DNA of 64,000 nt from Flavobacterium cheongpyeongense (GTDB lineage: Bacteria; Bacteroidota; Bacteroidia; Flavobacteriales; Flavobacteriaceae). Position 1 is the first letter of the stretch. The number at the start of each line of letters is the position of its first letter. The stretch lies in assembly GCF_003202435.1 (NCBI RefSeq), contig NZ_QJHK01000017.1, forward strand, positions 33,966-97,965, in the 5' to 3' direction. The translations under genes were made by a program, and so were the position numbers. Of this stretch, positions 45,501 through 54,125 are shown piece by piece. Below the pieces are notes generated by a model, which made no database searches, was not told where the DNA came from, and saw only the letters and a program-made list of their open reading frames with translations.

Positions 45501-48500
45501 GGAATAATGAGATCATTGAGTTCTACCAATTTTGAACAGGGAAATGTAGAATATATTCAGTTTTGGGTTTTAGATCCGTATGTAGGAAATGGAAAGGCAA
45601 ATCCTGAAAATTCTGGTAAATTGTATTTTAATTTAGGTGAAATCTCCGAAGATGTTCTGAAAGATGGAAGAAAACAATATGAAAACGGACTTGGAGCAGA
45701 CCAGCTTATGGTAACTCCGCGTGGCATTTGGGGAGATGTTCCAGCCTCGCAATCGCTAACTTATGCTTTTGATACCGATGCAGCTAATCGTTCTAATCAG
45801 GATATTGGTCTGGATGGTTTAAAGAACAGTCAGGAAGTTCAGATATATACCAATTATGCTTCTGAAACTGATCCTGCCGGAGATGATTATACGTATTATA
45901 TGAATACTTCCGGAGCTATTTTGGAACGCTATAAAAATTACAATGGAACCGATGGCAACTCTGCCGTGAGCACAGATGATGCCAATCGGGGTTCTACAAC
46001 GCTGCCCAATACAGAAGATATCAATAGTGACTATACCATGAATACGATTAATGCTTATTATGAATATAGTGTTGATATGAAACCGAATATGGAAATTGGA
46101 GAAAATAATATTACCGATATCAGAAACACGCAAGTCACCTTGCCCAACGGAAATTCGACAGAAGTAAGATGGATTCAGTTTAAAATTCCGATATCACAGC
46201 CTCAAAATACCATTGGAAGTATTTCTGATTTTACTTCAATACGTTTCATGCGAATGTTTATGACAGGTTTTAGTCAATCTATAACGCTTCGGTTTGGTGC
46301 TTTGGATTTACAGAGAGGTGAATGGAGAAGATATACGGAAACGCTGGATATTGAAGATACAGATGTTGATGACGACAGTACTGAATTAGATGTATTGACT
46401 GTAAACATTGAAGAAAACGATGGAAAATGTCCGGTAAATTATGTATTGCCACCGGGCGTAGTCAGAGAACAAGCGTATAGCGGTAACACGATTATTTCTC
46501 AAAATGAACAGTCGCTGGGTTTAAAGGTCTCCGGAAAAGGTTTAGAACCAACAGATTCGAGAGCGGTTTATAAAAGTATCAGCATGGATATGCGCCAGTA
46601 TAAAAAACTTAAAATGTTTTTGCATGCCGAATCTTTAATCAATCAAACAGTACTTACAGACAATCAAATGACTGCTTTTATTCGGTTAGGAAATGATTAT
46701 ACCGAAAACTTTTATCAGATCGAAATTCCTTTAAAAGTCACGCTTCCGTCGGGGTGTTCGACTTTGAGTTCAGAAGTAGTATGGCCGGAAAGCAATGAAA
46801 TCGATTTGTCATTGTCTTTATTATCACAGCTGAAAATGCTTTACAAAAAAATAGCAGCTACTGATCTTTCTACTGACGGAATTTATTATTTAAGTGAAGA
46901 TGACGAAAAATTAGATCCTTCGCTTTCATCTAAAGTCAATAAATTAAGATTAGGTGTAAAAGGAAATCCAAATCTTGGATCTGTAAGAACTTTAATGGTT
47001 GGAATAAAAAACAACGATTCACATCAGTATATAAAAGGAGAAGTCTGGTTTGATGAACTTCGTTTGGCAGAAATGGACAATAACGGCGGTATGGCGGCGG
47101 TTGTAAATCTGGATACTAATCTGGCTGATTTTGCGACTATTTCGGCAACTGGAAAAAGGAGTACGATGGGTTTTGGATCTTTACAACAGAGTTCTCTCGA
47201 AAGAAGTCAGGAAGATGTGCAGCAATATAATGTTTTAACCAATGTTAATTTTGGAAAATTACTCCCAAAAAAATGGGGTGTGAATCTGCCTTTGAATTAT
47301 GCCGCGTCTGAAACTATTATTATGCCAAAATACGATCCTGAAAATCCGGATATTACGCTCGAAACCATGTTGAATACGGCAGAAAGTGAAGAAGAAAGAA
47401 AAAGCATTAAGAACCGGGCGATTGATCATACGAAAACAACCAGCATCAATTTAATTGGAATTAGAAAAGACAGAAAACCGGAACAAAAAGCACATATATA
47501 TGATATTGAAAATTTTACGTTTTCTCAGTCTTATAATGAAACCTCAAGTCATGATTATGAAAGAGAAAGTTATGTTGATCAAAGAACAAATACGGCATTA
47601 AATTATGAGTATACTACGGAAGCTAAAAATGTTGAGCCTTTTAAAAAAATTAAGTTCATGAAAAAAAGCAATTACTGGAAGTTTGTGAGTGATTTTAATT
47701 TTAATTATATGCCATCTAATATTACATTCAACACCAATATTATAAGGCAGTACAATAAACAGCAATACCGACAAGTTGATGTGGAAGGAATTCCACTGGA
47801 ACCATCTTACAGCAGAAATTTTGAATTTAATGTTCAATATGGTTTTACTTTTAATTTGACAAAATCTTTAAAACTAAATTATACTTCATCATCCAGCAAT
47901 ATTGTAAAAACCTATTTAAACAGCGAGAATCAGCCAATTGATGATTTTAAAATTTCTGATAATTATTTTAATCTTGGAGAACCCAATAAATACAATCAAA
48001 AGCTTGTTGTAACTTATGAAATTCCAATTAATAAAATTCCGGTATTTAATTTTGTAAAAGCAAACCTGACGTATACAGGCGATTACAATTGGCAGCGTTC
48101 GTCTGAAGCTCTAGCAAAAATTGAAGTGAACGGTATTAATTATAATTTAGGAAATACAGTTCAAAATGCCAATACAAGTAATTTAAGTGCTTCTTTTAAT
48201 ATGGAAACTTTTTATAAGTATATCGGAATTGCAAAAATAATTCCGACTAAAAGTGCTCCAAAAAAGACTGTTATAAAACCGGGAGAAAAAATTGTACCGG
48301 CTGATATTCCAAAGACAAACAATAGAAGTTCTTTCCTGAAAAATCTTTATAGTGTCCTAACAAGTGTGAAAAATGTCACACTCAATTTTAATGAAAATAA
48401 TGGAACTGTTTTACCAGGATATCTTCCTGGTTCGGGTTTTATGGGGTTTTCAAAACCAACTTTAGGATTTATTTTCGGAAGCCAAAGTGATATTCGGTTT

Positions 48501-49682
48501 GAAGCTGCGGAAAAAGGCTGGCTGACTACTTATCAGGAATTCAATCAAAATTATACAACTACAAAAAGTCATATATTTAAAGGTACCGCAAATTTAGAAC
48601 TTATTCCGGATTTAAAAATTGATTTATTTGCTAATAGAACCTATTCAGAAAACTTTTCGGAACAATATGATGTTAGTAATGGTCAGTACAACTCAAGGTC
48701 TGCTTATATTTCGGGAGCTTTTAGTATTTCGACTGTATTGATTAAAACAGCTTTTTTATCCAGCGATGAAAACAGTTCTGTTGCTTTTAGTGATTTTAGA
48801 AAAAACAGACTGACCATTGCAAAAAGACTCGCAGAACAAAGAGGAATCAATGTAAACAACATTGCTAACATTGGCGCAGATGGATTTCCTCTAGGATATG
48901 GCAGTACTAATCAAGCTGTTTTATTAGCTTCTTTTTTAGCCGCGTATACAGGAACGGATGTTAATACTGTGTCATTAGGACTTTTTAAAAACATTCCGAT
49001 TCCAAACTGGTCGCTAAAATATAATGGGCTAATGCGTTATAATTTCTTTAAACAAAGATTTAAAAGGTTTTCTCTTCAGCACAGTTATCAGGCTACTTAT
49101 ACCGTAAATGCTTTTAATTCGAATTATAATTATACCAAGAATCCAAACGGAATGGATGATAATGGCAATTATTACAATCAAACCATAACCTCTAATGTAA
49201 CGCTGGCAGAACAATTTAATCCGTTTTTAAAAGTTGATTTTGAGTTGAAGAATTCTTTTAAACTGCTTACTCAAATAAACAAAGACAGAACTTTATCGAT
49301 GAGTTTTGATAATAATAATTTGACGGAGGTAAACGGAATTGAATATATGGTAGGTATTGGTTATCGAATTAAAGATGTTATTTTTACTTCAAGATTGGCT
49401 GATAATCCTACCAATACCATAAAAAGCGATATTATTATAAAAGCCGATTTGACTTTGAGAGATAACAAAACCATTGTAAGGTATTTAGATTATGACAACA
49501 ATCAATTAGTTGCCGGACAAAGCATTTGGACTTTAAAAACCACTGCAGATTATTCGCTAAGCAAAAATTTAACGATGATTTTTTATTACAATCATTCTTT
49601 TTCAAAGCCTATTATTTCAACATCTTTTCCACTTACAACAATTAGTTCAGGGTTGACAATACGTTATACTTTTGGTAACTAA
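42567..49682 (+). CDS. sprA: SprA-family T9SS translocon/gliding protein
   Basis: The 2371-aa protein has a signal peptide (MQKKIFFIFMFLYAFVSRAQ) followed by GYDIGKIQIANPKSILSSYT, the SprA opening. It carries the SprA motifs EYLILKESRRNYFRKKTDAI, LLPRYYINSGLFESIFGSNT and QRISMALVGKVGTRLSVNVN. SprA is the giant outer-membrane beta-barrel channel of T9SS and is needed for gliding. The length is close to the known SprA of about 2400 aa. As I recall, sprA usually sits between ruvA and gcvH, but none of those are here; an IS remnant precedes it and tRNA genes follow. It may therefore be a second copy rather than the main one. Confidence 0.88.
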   Translation: MQKKIFFIFMFLYAFVSRAQINQVAQDTVKSGYDIGKIQIANPKSILSSYTYDPITNNYVYTDSVADFSINYPLFLTPAEYEYLILKESRRNYFRKKTDAIEAKKNGSEAAKKDLLPRYYINSGLFESIFGSNTIDIKPTGSVEMDLGLLYSKQDNPALSSKNRSSLTFDFDQRISMALVGKVGTRLSVNVNYDTQSTFAFQNLFKLAYTPDEDDIIQNIEVGNVSMPLNSTLITGAQSLFGVKTQLQFGKTTVTGVFSQQKSETKTVSAEGSGTVQEFNMYALDYDSNRHFFLSQYFRNKYDASLKNYPLIDSRIQISRIEVWVTNKKSQVSTTANNLRNIVAIQDLGESQLSGLTDNQVVVLNPSTGMFNNAPDSPPDNSNNDYDPTQIKSGSGLLNTTIRKIATTASGFNVTVNEGQDYSKLENARKLSSTEYTLNKQLGYISLVQKLANDEILAVAYQYTSGDQVYQVGEFAGDGVDATVVTNSETVTTQSLVLKMLKSSLVNLKNPVWNLMMKNIYQIPNAYQLSQEDFKFNIFYSNPSPLNYISPVTSFLPNPTDENKVAETPLLKVFNLDRLNSTNDPQDGGDGFFDYVSGITMDTANGRIIFTTKEPFGELIFKKLATNTSEDYNDTASYNANQKKYVFRSLYNNTQTGALQDSDKNKYLLKGKYKSSGSDGISIGSTNIANGSVVVTADGRILTEGIDYSVDYQLGKVHILDAALLASNASITVTLENNSVFGQQTKNFLGLNIDHKISDQFTIGATYLKYTEKPLTQKSVYGQESVDNTIFGLNTNFSSEVPFFTRLVNKLPNIDTDIPSNISVRGEVAFLKPNTAKASDFEGESTIYVDDFESAASTIDLRSAYAWSLSSTPGSNTSSAYNFNESATDLSYGFKRAKLAWYTIDPVFYTSKPSGISNDDLSLNSTRRIYEEELYPNVETETGQALVVSTLDLSYYPSERGPYNNEPDFSNNPKDNFGGIMRSLSSTNFEQGNVEYIQFWVLDPYVGNGKANPENSGKLYFNLGEISEDVLKDGRKQYENGLGADQLMVTPRGIWGDVPASQSLTYAFDTDAANRSNQDIGLDGLKNSQEVQIYTNYASETDPAGDDYTYYMNTSGAILERYKNYNGTDGNSAVSTDDANRGSTTLPNTEDINSDYTMNTINAYYEYSVDMKPNMEIGENNITDIRNTQVTLPNGNSTEVRWIQFKIPISQPQNTIGSISDFTSIRFMRMFMTGFSQSITLRFGALDLQRGEWRRYTETLDIEDTDVDDDSTELDVLTVNIEENDGKCPVNYVLPPGVVREQAYSGNTIISQNEQSLGLKVSGKGLEPTDSRAVYKSISMDMRQYKKLKMFLHAESLINQTVLTDNQMTAFIRLGNDYTENFYQIEIPLKVTLPSGCSTLSSEVVWPESNEIDLSLSLLSQLKMLYKKIAATDLSTDGIYYLSEDDEKLDPSLSSKVNKLRLGVKGNPNLGSVRTLMVGIKNNDSHQYIKGEVWFDELRLAEMDNNGGMAAVVNLDTNLADFATISATGKRSTMGFGSLQQSSLERSQEDVQQYNVLTNVNFGKLLPKKWGVNLPLNYAASETIIMPKYDPENPDITLETMLNTAESEEERKSIKNRAIDHTKTTSINLIGIRKDRKPEQKAHIYDIENFTFSQSYNETSSHDYERESYVDQRTNTALNYEYTTEAKNVEPFKKIKFMKKSNYWKFVSDFNFNYMPSNITFNTNIIRQYNKQQYRQVDVEGIPLEPSYSRNFEFNVQYGFTFNLTKSLKLNYTSSSSNIVKTYLNSENQPIDDFKISDNYFNLGEPNKYNQKLVVTYEIPINKIPVFNFVKANLTYTGDYNWQRSSEALAKIEVNGINYNLGNTVQNANTSNLSASFNMETFYKYIGIAKIIPTKSAPKKTVIKPGEKIVPADIPKTNNRSSFLKNLYSVLTSVKNVTLNFNENNGTVLPGYLPGSGFMGFSKPTLGFIFGSQSDIRFEAAEKGWLTTYQEFNQNYTTTKSHIFKGTANLELIPDLKIDLFANRTYSENFSEQYDVSNGQYNSRSAYISGAFSISTVLIKTAFLSSDENSSVAFSDFRKNRLTIAKRLAEQRGINVNNIANIGADGFPLGYGSTNQAVLLASFLAAYTGTDVNTVSLGLFKNIPIPNWSLKYNGLMRYNFFKQRFKRFSLQHSYQATYTVNAFNSNYNYTKNPNGMDDNGNYYNQTITSNVTLAEQFNPFLKVDFELKNSFKLLTQINKDRTLSMSFDNNNLTEVNGIEYMVGIGYRIKDVIFTSRLADNPTNTIKSDIIIKADLTLRDNKTIVRYLDYDNNQLVAGQSIWTLKTTADYSLSKNLTMIFYYNHSFSKPIISTSFPLTTISSGLTIRYTFGN

Positions 49683-49853
49683 ATTTGTAAAGCTATTTAT
49701 TGACCTTGGTGATACAAAATCTGAACCTTTTTTGGGGATTTGAAGATTTTAAATATGGTTTTATTATTTTTTGTTTAAATTTTGTTCAGTTATGTTTTAA
49801 AAATAATTCTATATCGATCAAAGATGTCGGGATATTGAATTAGTGCATAAAAG

Positions 49854-49881
49854 AAAAACACCAGTGTTTACTGGTGTTTTT
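49854..49881. terminator. Bidirectional terminator between sprA-family gene and tRNA genes
   Basis: AAAAACACCAGT and ACTGGTGTTTTT form a 12-bp perfect stem around GTTT, with T runs on both strands. It ends the tRNA transcript on the minus strand and the sprA-family transcript on the plus strand. The 170 bases between sprA and this hairpin show nothing else. Confidence 0.9.
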
Positions 49882-49903
49882 GCTTAAAATAAAGATTAAA
49901 AAG

Positions 49904-49986
49904 TGACCATGGAGGGATTTGAACCCTCACGCCCTTGCGAGCACCACCCCCTCAAGATGGCGAGTCTACCGTTTCTCCACATGGCC
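49904..49986 (-). tRNA. tRNA-Leu (GAG)
   Basis: The 83-nt gene has acceptor stem GGCCATG/CATGGTC with discriminator A, an anticodon stem CCATC/GGTGG enclosing TTGAGGG (anticodon GAG), a long variable arm and the T loop GGTTCAAATCC. The long variable arm and anticodon give leucine (CUC/CUU). CCA is not encoded. Confidence 0.95.
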
Positions 49987-50027
49987 TAAAATAAAAAAGG
50001 TCAAGTAAATGAATACTCAACCTTTTG

Positions 50028-50100
50028 TGACCCGACTGGGGCTCGAACCCAGGACCCCATCATTAAAAGTGATGTGCTCTACCGACTGAGCTATCGAGTC
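50028..50100 (-). tRNA. tRNA-Lys (TTT), copy 1
   Basis: The 73-nt gene has acceptor stem GACTCGA/TCGGGTC, D loop AGCTCAGTCGGTAGAGC, anticodon loop CTTTTAA (anticodon TTT) and T loop GGTTCGAGCCC. It is identical to the next copy. Confidence 0.96.
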
Positions 50101-50139
50101 ATTGCTTCAAGAAACTTAATTTGTTAATCACAAAATTTG

Positions 50140-50212
50140 TGACCCGACTGGGGCTCGAACCCAGGACCCCATCATTAAAAGTGATGTGCTCTACCGACTG
50201 AGCTATCGAGTC
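50140..50212 (-). tRNA. tRNA-Lys (TTT), copy 2
   Basis: This 73-nt gene is an exact duplicate of the tRNA at 50028-50100, separated from it by 39 bases. It is the first of three tRNA genes on this minus-strand transcript. Confidence 0.96.
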
Positions 50213-50235
50213 ATTATGTTTCTTGAACGCGGGTG

Positions 50236-50267
50236 CAAATATAAGGAGTTTATTTTATTATTTCCAA
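50236..50267 (-). promoter_or_regulatory. Promoter of the tRNA cluster
   Basis: On the minus strand, TATATTTG (50236-50243) is a perfect TAnnTTTG box, with TTG (50265-50267) 21 bases upstream in the -33 position. It lies 23 bases before the first tRNA-Lys. Confidence 0.7.
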
Positions 50268-50338
50268 GCAAATTTATTATAAATTTGTCTTTTTTTAACC
50301 AAATCTCACAACGCCTTAGTTTATAAGGTTTTATTAAA

Positions 50339-50857
50339 ATGAAAAAAATCATATTATTAGGTTATATGGGCTGCGGAAAGTCTACAATTGCCCAAAATTT
50401 ATCAAAAACTACCAAAATCCCGTTTCTGGATTTAGACAAATGCATCGAAAAAAGAGCAGAATTATCGATAAGTGAAATTTTTGAACAGCACGGAGAAGTC
50501 TATTTTCGAAAATTAGAACACGAAGTGTTCGTAGAATTACTTCAGTCTTCAGAAAATAGTATAATTGGTTTGGGGGGAGGCACTCCCTGTTATGCCAATA
50601 ACCATGAATTGTTAAAAAGAGATGATGTTGTCTCAATTTATTTAAAGGCTTCAATAGATACTTTATACAACAGACTAGTGCATAACAAAAGTAAACGTCC
50701 GTTAATTGCAAATATGGATGAGGAAGAAATGAGAGCGTTTATTGCGAAACATTTGTTCGACAGAAGTTTTTACTACAACCATGCGCAGTATAAAGTTTCT
50801 GTCGATGATAAAACTGTTGAGGAGACAGTTCAGGATATTTTGGAGGTATTAGCTTAA
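50339..50857 (+). CDS. aroK: Shikimate kinase
   Basis: The 172-aa enzyme phosphorylates shikimate in the chorismate pathway. Walker A is GYMGCGKS (residues 8-15), followed by LDLDKCIEKRAELSISEIFE (shikimate-binding Asp-Arg region) and GLGGGTPCY, the Gly-rich loop, then the lid RPLIANMDE. Length is normal for a monofunctional AroK. The last 9 bases overlap the convergent PRTase gene. Confidence 0.96.
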   Translation: MKKIILLGYMGCGKSTIAQNLSKTTKIPFLDLDKCIEKRAELSISEIFEQHGEVYFRKLEHEVFVELLQSSENSIIGLGGGTPCYANNHELLKRDDVVSIYLKASIDTLYNRLVHNKSKRPLIANMDEEEMRAFIAKHLFDRSFYYNHAQYKVSVDDKTVEETVQDILEVLA

Positions 50858-51349
50858 CGAAGCGTAATTACCTCCGTTTTCATCAAATACAACCTTAACA
50901 TGTTCTAATAAAGATGTAGAAAGTGAAATTCCTTTGAAATCGGCTTTTACAGGGTATTTTTTGTGATTTCGGTCAACAAGTACCGCAGTTTTGAATTTCT
51001 TTAAAGGGGCGTCAAGGAAATGACGAACGGCATAGATTAATGTAGTGCCTGAATTTAAGACGTCATCAACGAGTACTAAGCCTTTGTTTTCATATTCTGA
51101 TAGACTCAAAGAAGTCTGTATGGGTAATTGAGGATTTTGCTTGTCTACAATAACTTCACACAAAGATATTTTAAGATTGGATATATTGCTTAAGGCTAAA
51201 GCAATTTTTTTGGCAAAAACAGATCCATTATCAGCGATTCCGGCAATCACAACTTCTTCTTCATCAACAAAAGTCTCGTAAATTTGATAGGCGATTCGTT
51301 TTATTTTATGTTCAATTTCCTGATTGGTTAAGATGATATTTTTGCTCAT
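50849..51349 (-). CDS. Phosphoribosyltransferase (PyrR/Hpt-like)
   Basis: The 166-aa protein carries the PRPP-binding motif VLVDDVLNSGTTLIYAV (about residues 91-107) and the family DEEEVVIAGIADNGSVFAKK region. It is of the size of small type I PRTases, as in uracil, hypoxanthine or PyrR proteins. The base specificity and whether it is regulatory cannot be told. The neighbouring Hsp15-like gene is 71 bases upstream on the same strand. Confidence 0.85.
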   Translation of the reverse strand: MSKNIILTNQEIEHKIKRIAYQIYETFVDEEEVVIAGIADNGSVFAKKIALALSNISNLKISLCEVIVDKQNPQLPIQTSLSLSEYENKGLVLVDDVLNSGTTLIYAVRHFLDAPLKKFKTAVLVDRNHKKYPVKADFKGISLSTSLLEHVKVVFDENGGNYASLS

Positions 51350-51420
51350 GATTTATTTTTTTGCTAAAGTACAAATTTTAACTATTTAGACTTTTAGATT
51401 GTTGGACTTTTAGATTTTAA

Positions 51421-51810
51421 TTAAACCTCTTCCTCTTCATCGAAAATTTCGTTTCCATACTCGTCAATATCCCTTCGGTCTTTTTTGGTTGGTCTTCCGG
51501 TTCCGCTTTTGCGATAATGTTCTTTGGAGAGTTTTAAGAGTTCCAAATGAGCATATGCTTCCGGTGGAGTTTCGTTTTTTCTGTAAATATCGACAAGTTT
51601 AGCTCCCACACGACTTTCAGGAATATCCAATACAGTTATAATCTGTGTGATCTGATCTTTTCTAAATGTAATTCTGTCTGTAGGAAAAACTTCTTTTGAT
51701 GGTTTTGCTATCTGGCCATTTACGGTGACATGGTTCTTTTTGCAGGCCTCAGTAACCATATTTCGGGTCTTGTAATATCTTACGCACCACAGGTATTTAT
51801 CTATTCGCAT
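51421..51810 (-). CDS. S4-domain RNA-binding protein, Hsp15-like
   Basis: Start placed at 51810 (MRIDKYLWCVRYYKTRNMVT), the normal Hsp15 opening; an upstream ATG at 51855 adds unrelated residues. The 129-aa product has the S4 motif ending in KKNHVTVNGQIAKPSKEV, then a basic C-terminus with GTGRPTKKDRRDIDEYGNEI. Hsp15 rescues stalled 50S subunits that keep a peptidyl-tRNA. A TAnnTTTG box lies upstream. Confidence 0.9.
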   Translation of the reverse strand: MRIDKYLWCVRYYKTRNMVTEACKKNHVTVNGQIAKPSKEVFPTDRITFRKDQITQIITVLDIPESRVGAKLVDIYRKNETPPEAYAHLELLKLSKEHYRKSGTGRPTKKDRRDIDEYGNEIFDEEEEV

Positions 51811-51841
51811 AATTTTTCTAAAATCGGAGTTAAATTCTTTA

Positions 51842-51849
51842 CAAAAATA
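51842..51849 (-). promoter_or_regulatory. Promoter of the Hsp15-like gene
   Basis: The minus strand reads TATTTTTG, fitting TAnnTTTG, 31 bases before the ATG at 51810. The divergent FKBP-like gene starts 40 bases away on the other strand. Confidence 0.5.
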
Positions 51850-51889
51850 AATCAATATTGTATCTTGCGCACCTAAAAAATTAACAATA

Positions 51890-53026
51890 ATGAATAAATT
51901 TAAATATTTTTTTATTTTACTAATAGCTGGAACTTCTTTGATTTCCTGTAATAAAAATGATGATGATGATATAAAAATAGAACCACTTAGAGATTATGAT
52001 GTGCAATATGAAACAGATAAAGCTACTATCGAGTCATATTTAAATACACATTATATTTTAGTGACACAAAATGCAGGGGAGGTAGAGGACATGGATGTTG
52101 TTATTGACTCTATTGAAGATTCAGCTACACAAGTACCTATAATGTCATACAAGGCTAATGTTGGAACAACTGTTTATCCTCAGTTAAAATCTAAAGATGT
52201 TGACTTACACGGAATTTCTTATAAGCTTTATTATTTAGTTTTGAGAGAAGGAATAGGGGAAAATCCAATGAATACTGATGGAGTTTTGACTTCTTATAGT
52301 GGTAGTTATTTGTCAGATGTTGCTAAAACGGATAAACATGCAGCATATGTTCAGACAACTTTTTTTGAAAAAGTTATTTATCCGCAATCTGTAATGGATT
52401 TAGCCGGGTTAATAAGAGGCTGGGGTGAGGTATTTCCTGAATTTAAAACAGGGACTGCAATCGGAAAGGAAGATGGAAATATTAGTTATAAAGATTTTGG
52501 TGCAGGAGTTATGTTTCTTCCGTCAGGGTTAGCATATTATACCGCAAATAATTCAATACCAGCTTATAGACCGTTGGTGTTTAGTTTTAAGTTGTATAAA
52601 ATGCAGCGACTTGACCACGATAAAGATGGAGTTTTTGATTATCAGGAAGATATTAATGGCGACGGATACGTATATGATTATCGTAATACAACATTATATC
52701 CTAATGCACCGGTAAATTTGGATGATACAGACAAAGATGGTGTTCCTGATTTTATCGATATAGATGATGATGGGGATGGGTATACGACACTTTTAGAAAT
52801 TACAAAACCAACAGCTGAGGTAGGAGGTACTTTTGGACCAAGTAAATATTTTCCGTTTGAAAAATTTAATGTGGAAGATGATCCGTCAACACCTAATATA
52901 AATGAAGTATGGAATAGCGAGCCAAGAGGGATACCTGCTTTTTCTGCATCAGGAGAACCTGATTATATTTCTGCAGGAAGATTTAAATTGCATTTAGATA
53001 AAGATCATCATACCGCTAAACCATAA
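51890..53026 (+). CDS. FKBP-like lipoprotein with Asp-rich calcium-type repeats
   Basis: The 378-aa protein has a lipoprotein signal ending LISCNKNDDDD, with acidic residues after the lipid Cys as in surface-exposed Bacteroidota lipoproteins. A central domain resembles FKBP-type peptidyl-prolyl isomerases (AAYVQTTFFEKVIYPQSVMD, VMFLPSGLAYYTANNSIPAY). The C-terminal part has thrombospondin type 3-like loops, DHDKDGVFDYQED, DTDKDGVPDFIDIDDDGDGY. It is monocistronic and ended by a strong terminator. Confidence 0.82.
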   Translation: MNKFKYFFILLIAGTSLISCNKNDDDDIKIEPLRDYDVQYETDKATIESYLNTHYILVTQNAGEVEDMDVVIDSIEDSATQVPIMSYKANVGTTVYPQLKSKDVDLHGISYKLYYLVLREGIGENPMNTDGVLTSYSGSYLSDVAKTDKHAAYVQTTFFEKVIYPQSVMDLAGLIRGWGEVFPEFKTGTAIGKEDGNISYKDFGAGVMFLPSGLAYYTANNSIPAYRPLVFSFKLYKMQRLDHDKDGVFDYQEDINGDGYVYDYRNTTLYPNAPVNLDDTDKDGVPDFIDIDDDGDGYTTLLEITKPTAEVGGTFGPSKYFPFEKFNVEDDPSTPNINEVWNSEPRGIPAFSASGEPDYISAGRFKLHLDKDHHTAKP

Positions 53027-53042
53027 TTAGGTTATTGTGATA

Positions 53043-53077
53043 AAAAAAACCTCGAAATTTAATTTCGAGGTTTTTTT
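53043..53077. terminator. Bidirectional terminator
   Basis: AACCTCGAAATT and AATTTCGAGGTT form a 12-bp stem (extended by A/T runs on both sides) between the convergent FKBP-like and transketolase genes. Confidence 0.92.
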
Positions 53078-53096
53078 ATGAATAAGAAAATTGAAA

Positions 53097-54050
53097 TTAT
53101 TTTCTTTTGATAACTTTTTCAGCAGCTTCAACAATAGCCTGATTGTTGAGTTTGTATTTCTCCATTAGTTGTTCAGGAGTTCCAGATTCACCAAAACTAT
53201 CGTTTACAGCTACGAATTCCTGCGGTGCAGGAGTATTTAAAGCTAATACTCTTGAAACGCTTTCTCCCAGACCTCCAAGAATGTTGTGCTCTTCAGCAGT
53301 TACAACACATCCTGTTTTTGCTAATGACTTAAGAATCGCTTCTTCATCAAGAGGTTTTATAGTATGGATGTTGATTACCTCGGCAGAAATTCCTTTAGCC
53401 TCTAAAGCCTCAGCAGCTATAAGAGCTTCCCAAACCAAGTGTCCTGTAGCTACGATTGTAACGTCAGTTCCTTCGTTCAATAAAATTGCTTTTCCAATAA
53501 CGAATGGTTCGTCAGCTGGAGTAAAGTTTGGTACAACCGGACGCCCAAAACGTAAATAAGCCGGTCCGTGGTGATCTGCTAATGCTAATGTTGCAGCTTT
53601 TGTCTGATTGTAATCGCAAGTATTGATTACTGTCATTCCAGGTAACATTTTCATTAATCCGATATCTTCAAGGATTTGGTGAGTTGCTCCGTCTTCTCCT
53701 AAGGTTAAACCTGCGTGAGAAGCACAAATTTTTACGTTTTTATCAGAATACGCAACTGATTGACGAATTTGATCGTAAACCCTTCCGGTTGAGAAGTTGG
53801 CGAAAGTTCCTGTAAAAGGGATTTTTCCTCCAATTGTTAAACCTGCAGCGATTCCGATCATGTTCGCTTCTGCAATTCCGATTTGAAAAAAACGTTCTGG
53901 GTGATTTTTTTTGAATTCATCAAATTTTAATGATCCAATTAAGTCGGCACATAATGCTACCACATTTTCGTTTTTTTGACCTAGTTCAGTCATTCCCGCT
54001 CCAAAACCTGAACGGGTATCTTTACTTCCTGTATTTGTATATTTTTTCAT
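53097..54050 (-). CDS. Transketolase, C-terminal subunit
   Basis: The start at 54050 (MKKYTNTGSKDTRSGFGAGM) fits the family better than the ATG at 54071. The 317-aa protein is the pyrimidine/C-terminal half of transketolase: FQIGIAEANMIGIAAGLTIG carries the catalytic Glu for thiamine activation, CASHAGLTLGEDGATHQ the substrate His pair, and the C-terminus ends with the swivel domain. It joins the N-terminal subunit gene 75 bases upstream to make a split transketolase, as in many Gram-positive and Bacteroidota species. Confidence 0.94.
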   Translation of the reverse strand: MKKYTNTGSKDTRSGFGAGMTELGQKNENVVALCADLIGSLKFDEFKKNHPERFFQIGIAEANMIGIAAGLTIGGKIPFTGTFANFSTGRVYDQIRQSVAYSDKNVKICASHAGLTLGEDGATHQILEDIGLMKMLPGMTVINTCDYNQTKAATLALADHHGPAYLRFGRPVVPNFTPADEPFVIGKAILLNEGTDVTIVATGHLVWEALIAAEALEAKGISAEVINIHTIKPLDEEAILKSLAKTGCVVTAEEHNILGGLGESVSRVLALNTPAPQEFVAVNDSFGESGTPEQLMEKYKLNNQAIVEAAEKVIKRK

Positions 54051-54125
54051 TTTTGTGTTTTTGAGGTTCATTTTCAGTTATGGTGTTTGCAGAACACTAT
54101 AAATAACTGGCTGTGAACACTTTTT

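Noticed and set aside
45819..46133. Open frame of 104 codons on the minus strand inside the SprA-family gene
   Set aside because: It is a shadow of the coding strand, rich in Ile/Ser, without any motif.
49904..50212. Integrated element at the tRNA cluster
   Set aside because: No integrase and no partial tRNA copy at a distance was seen in the window.
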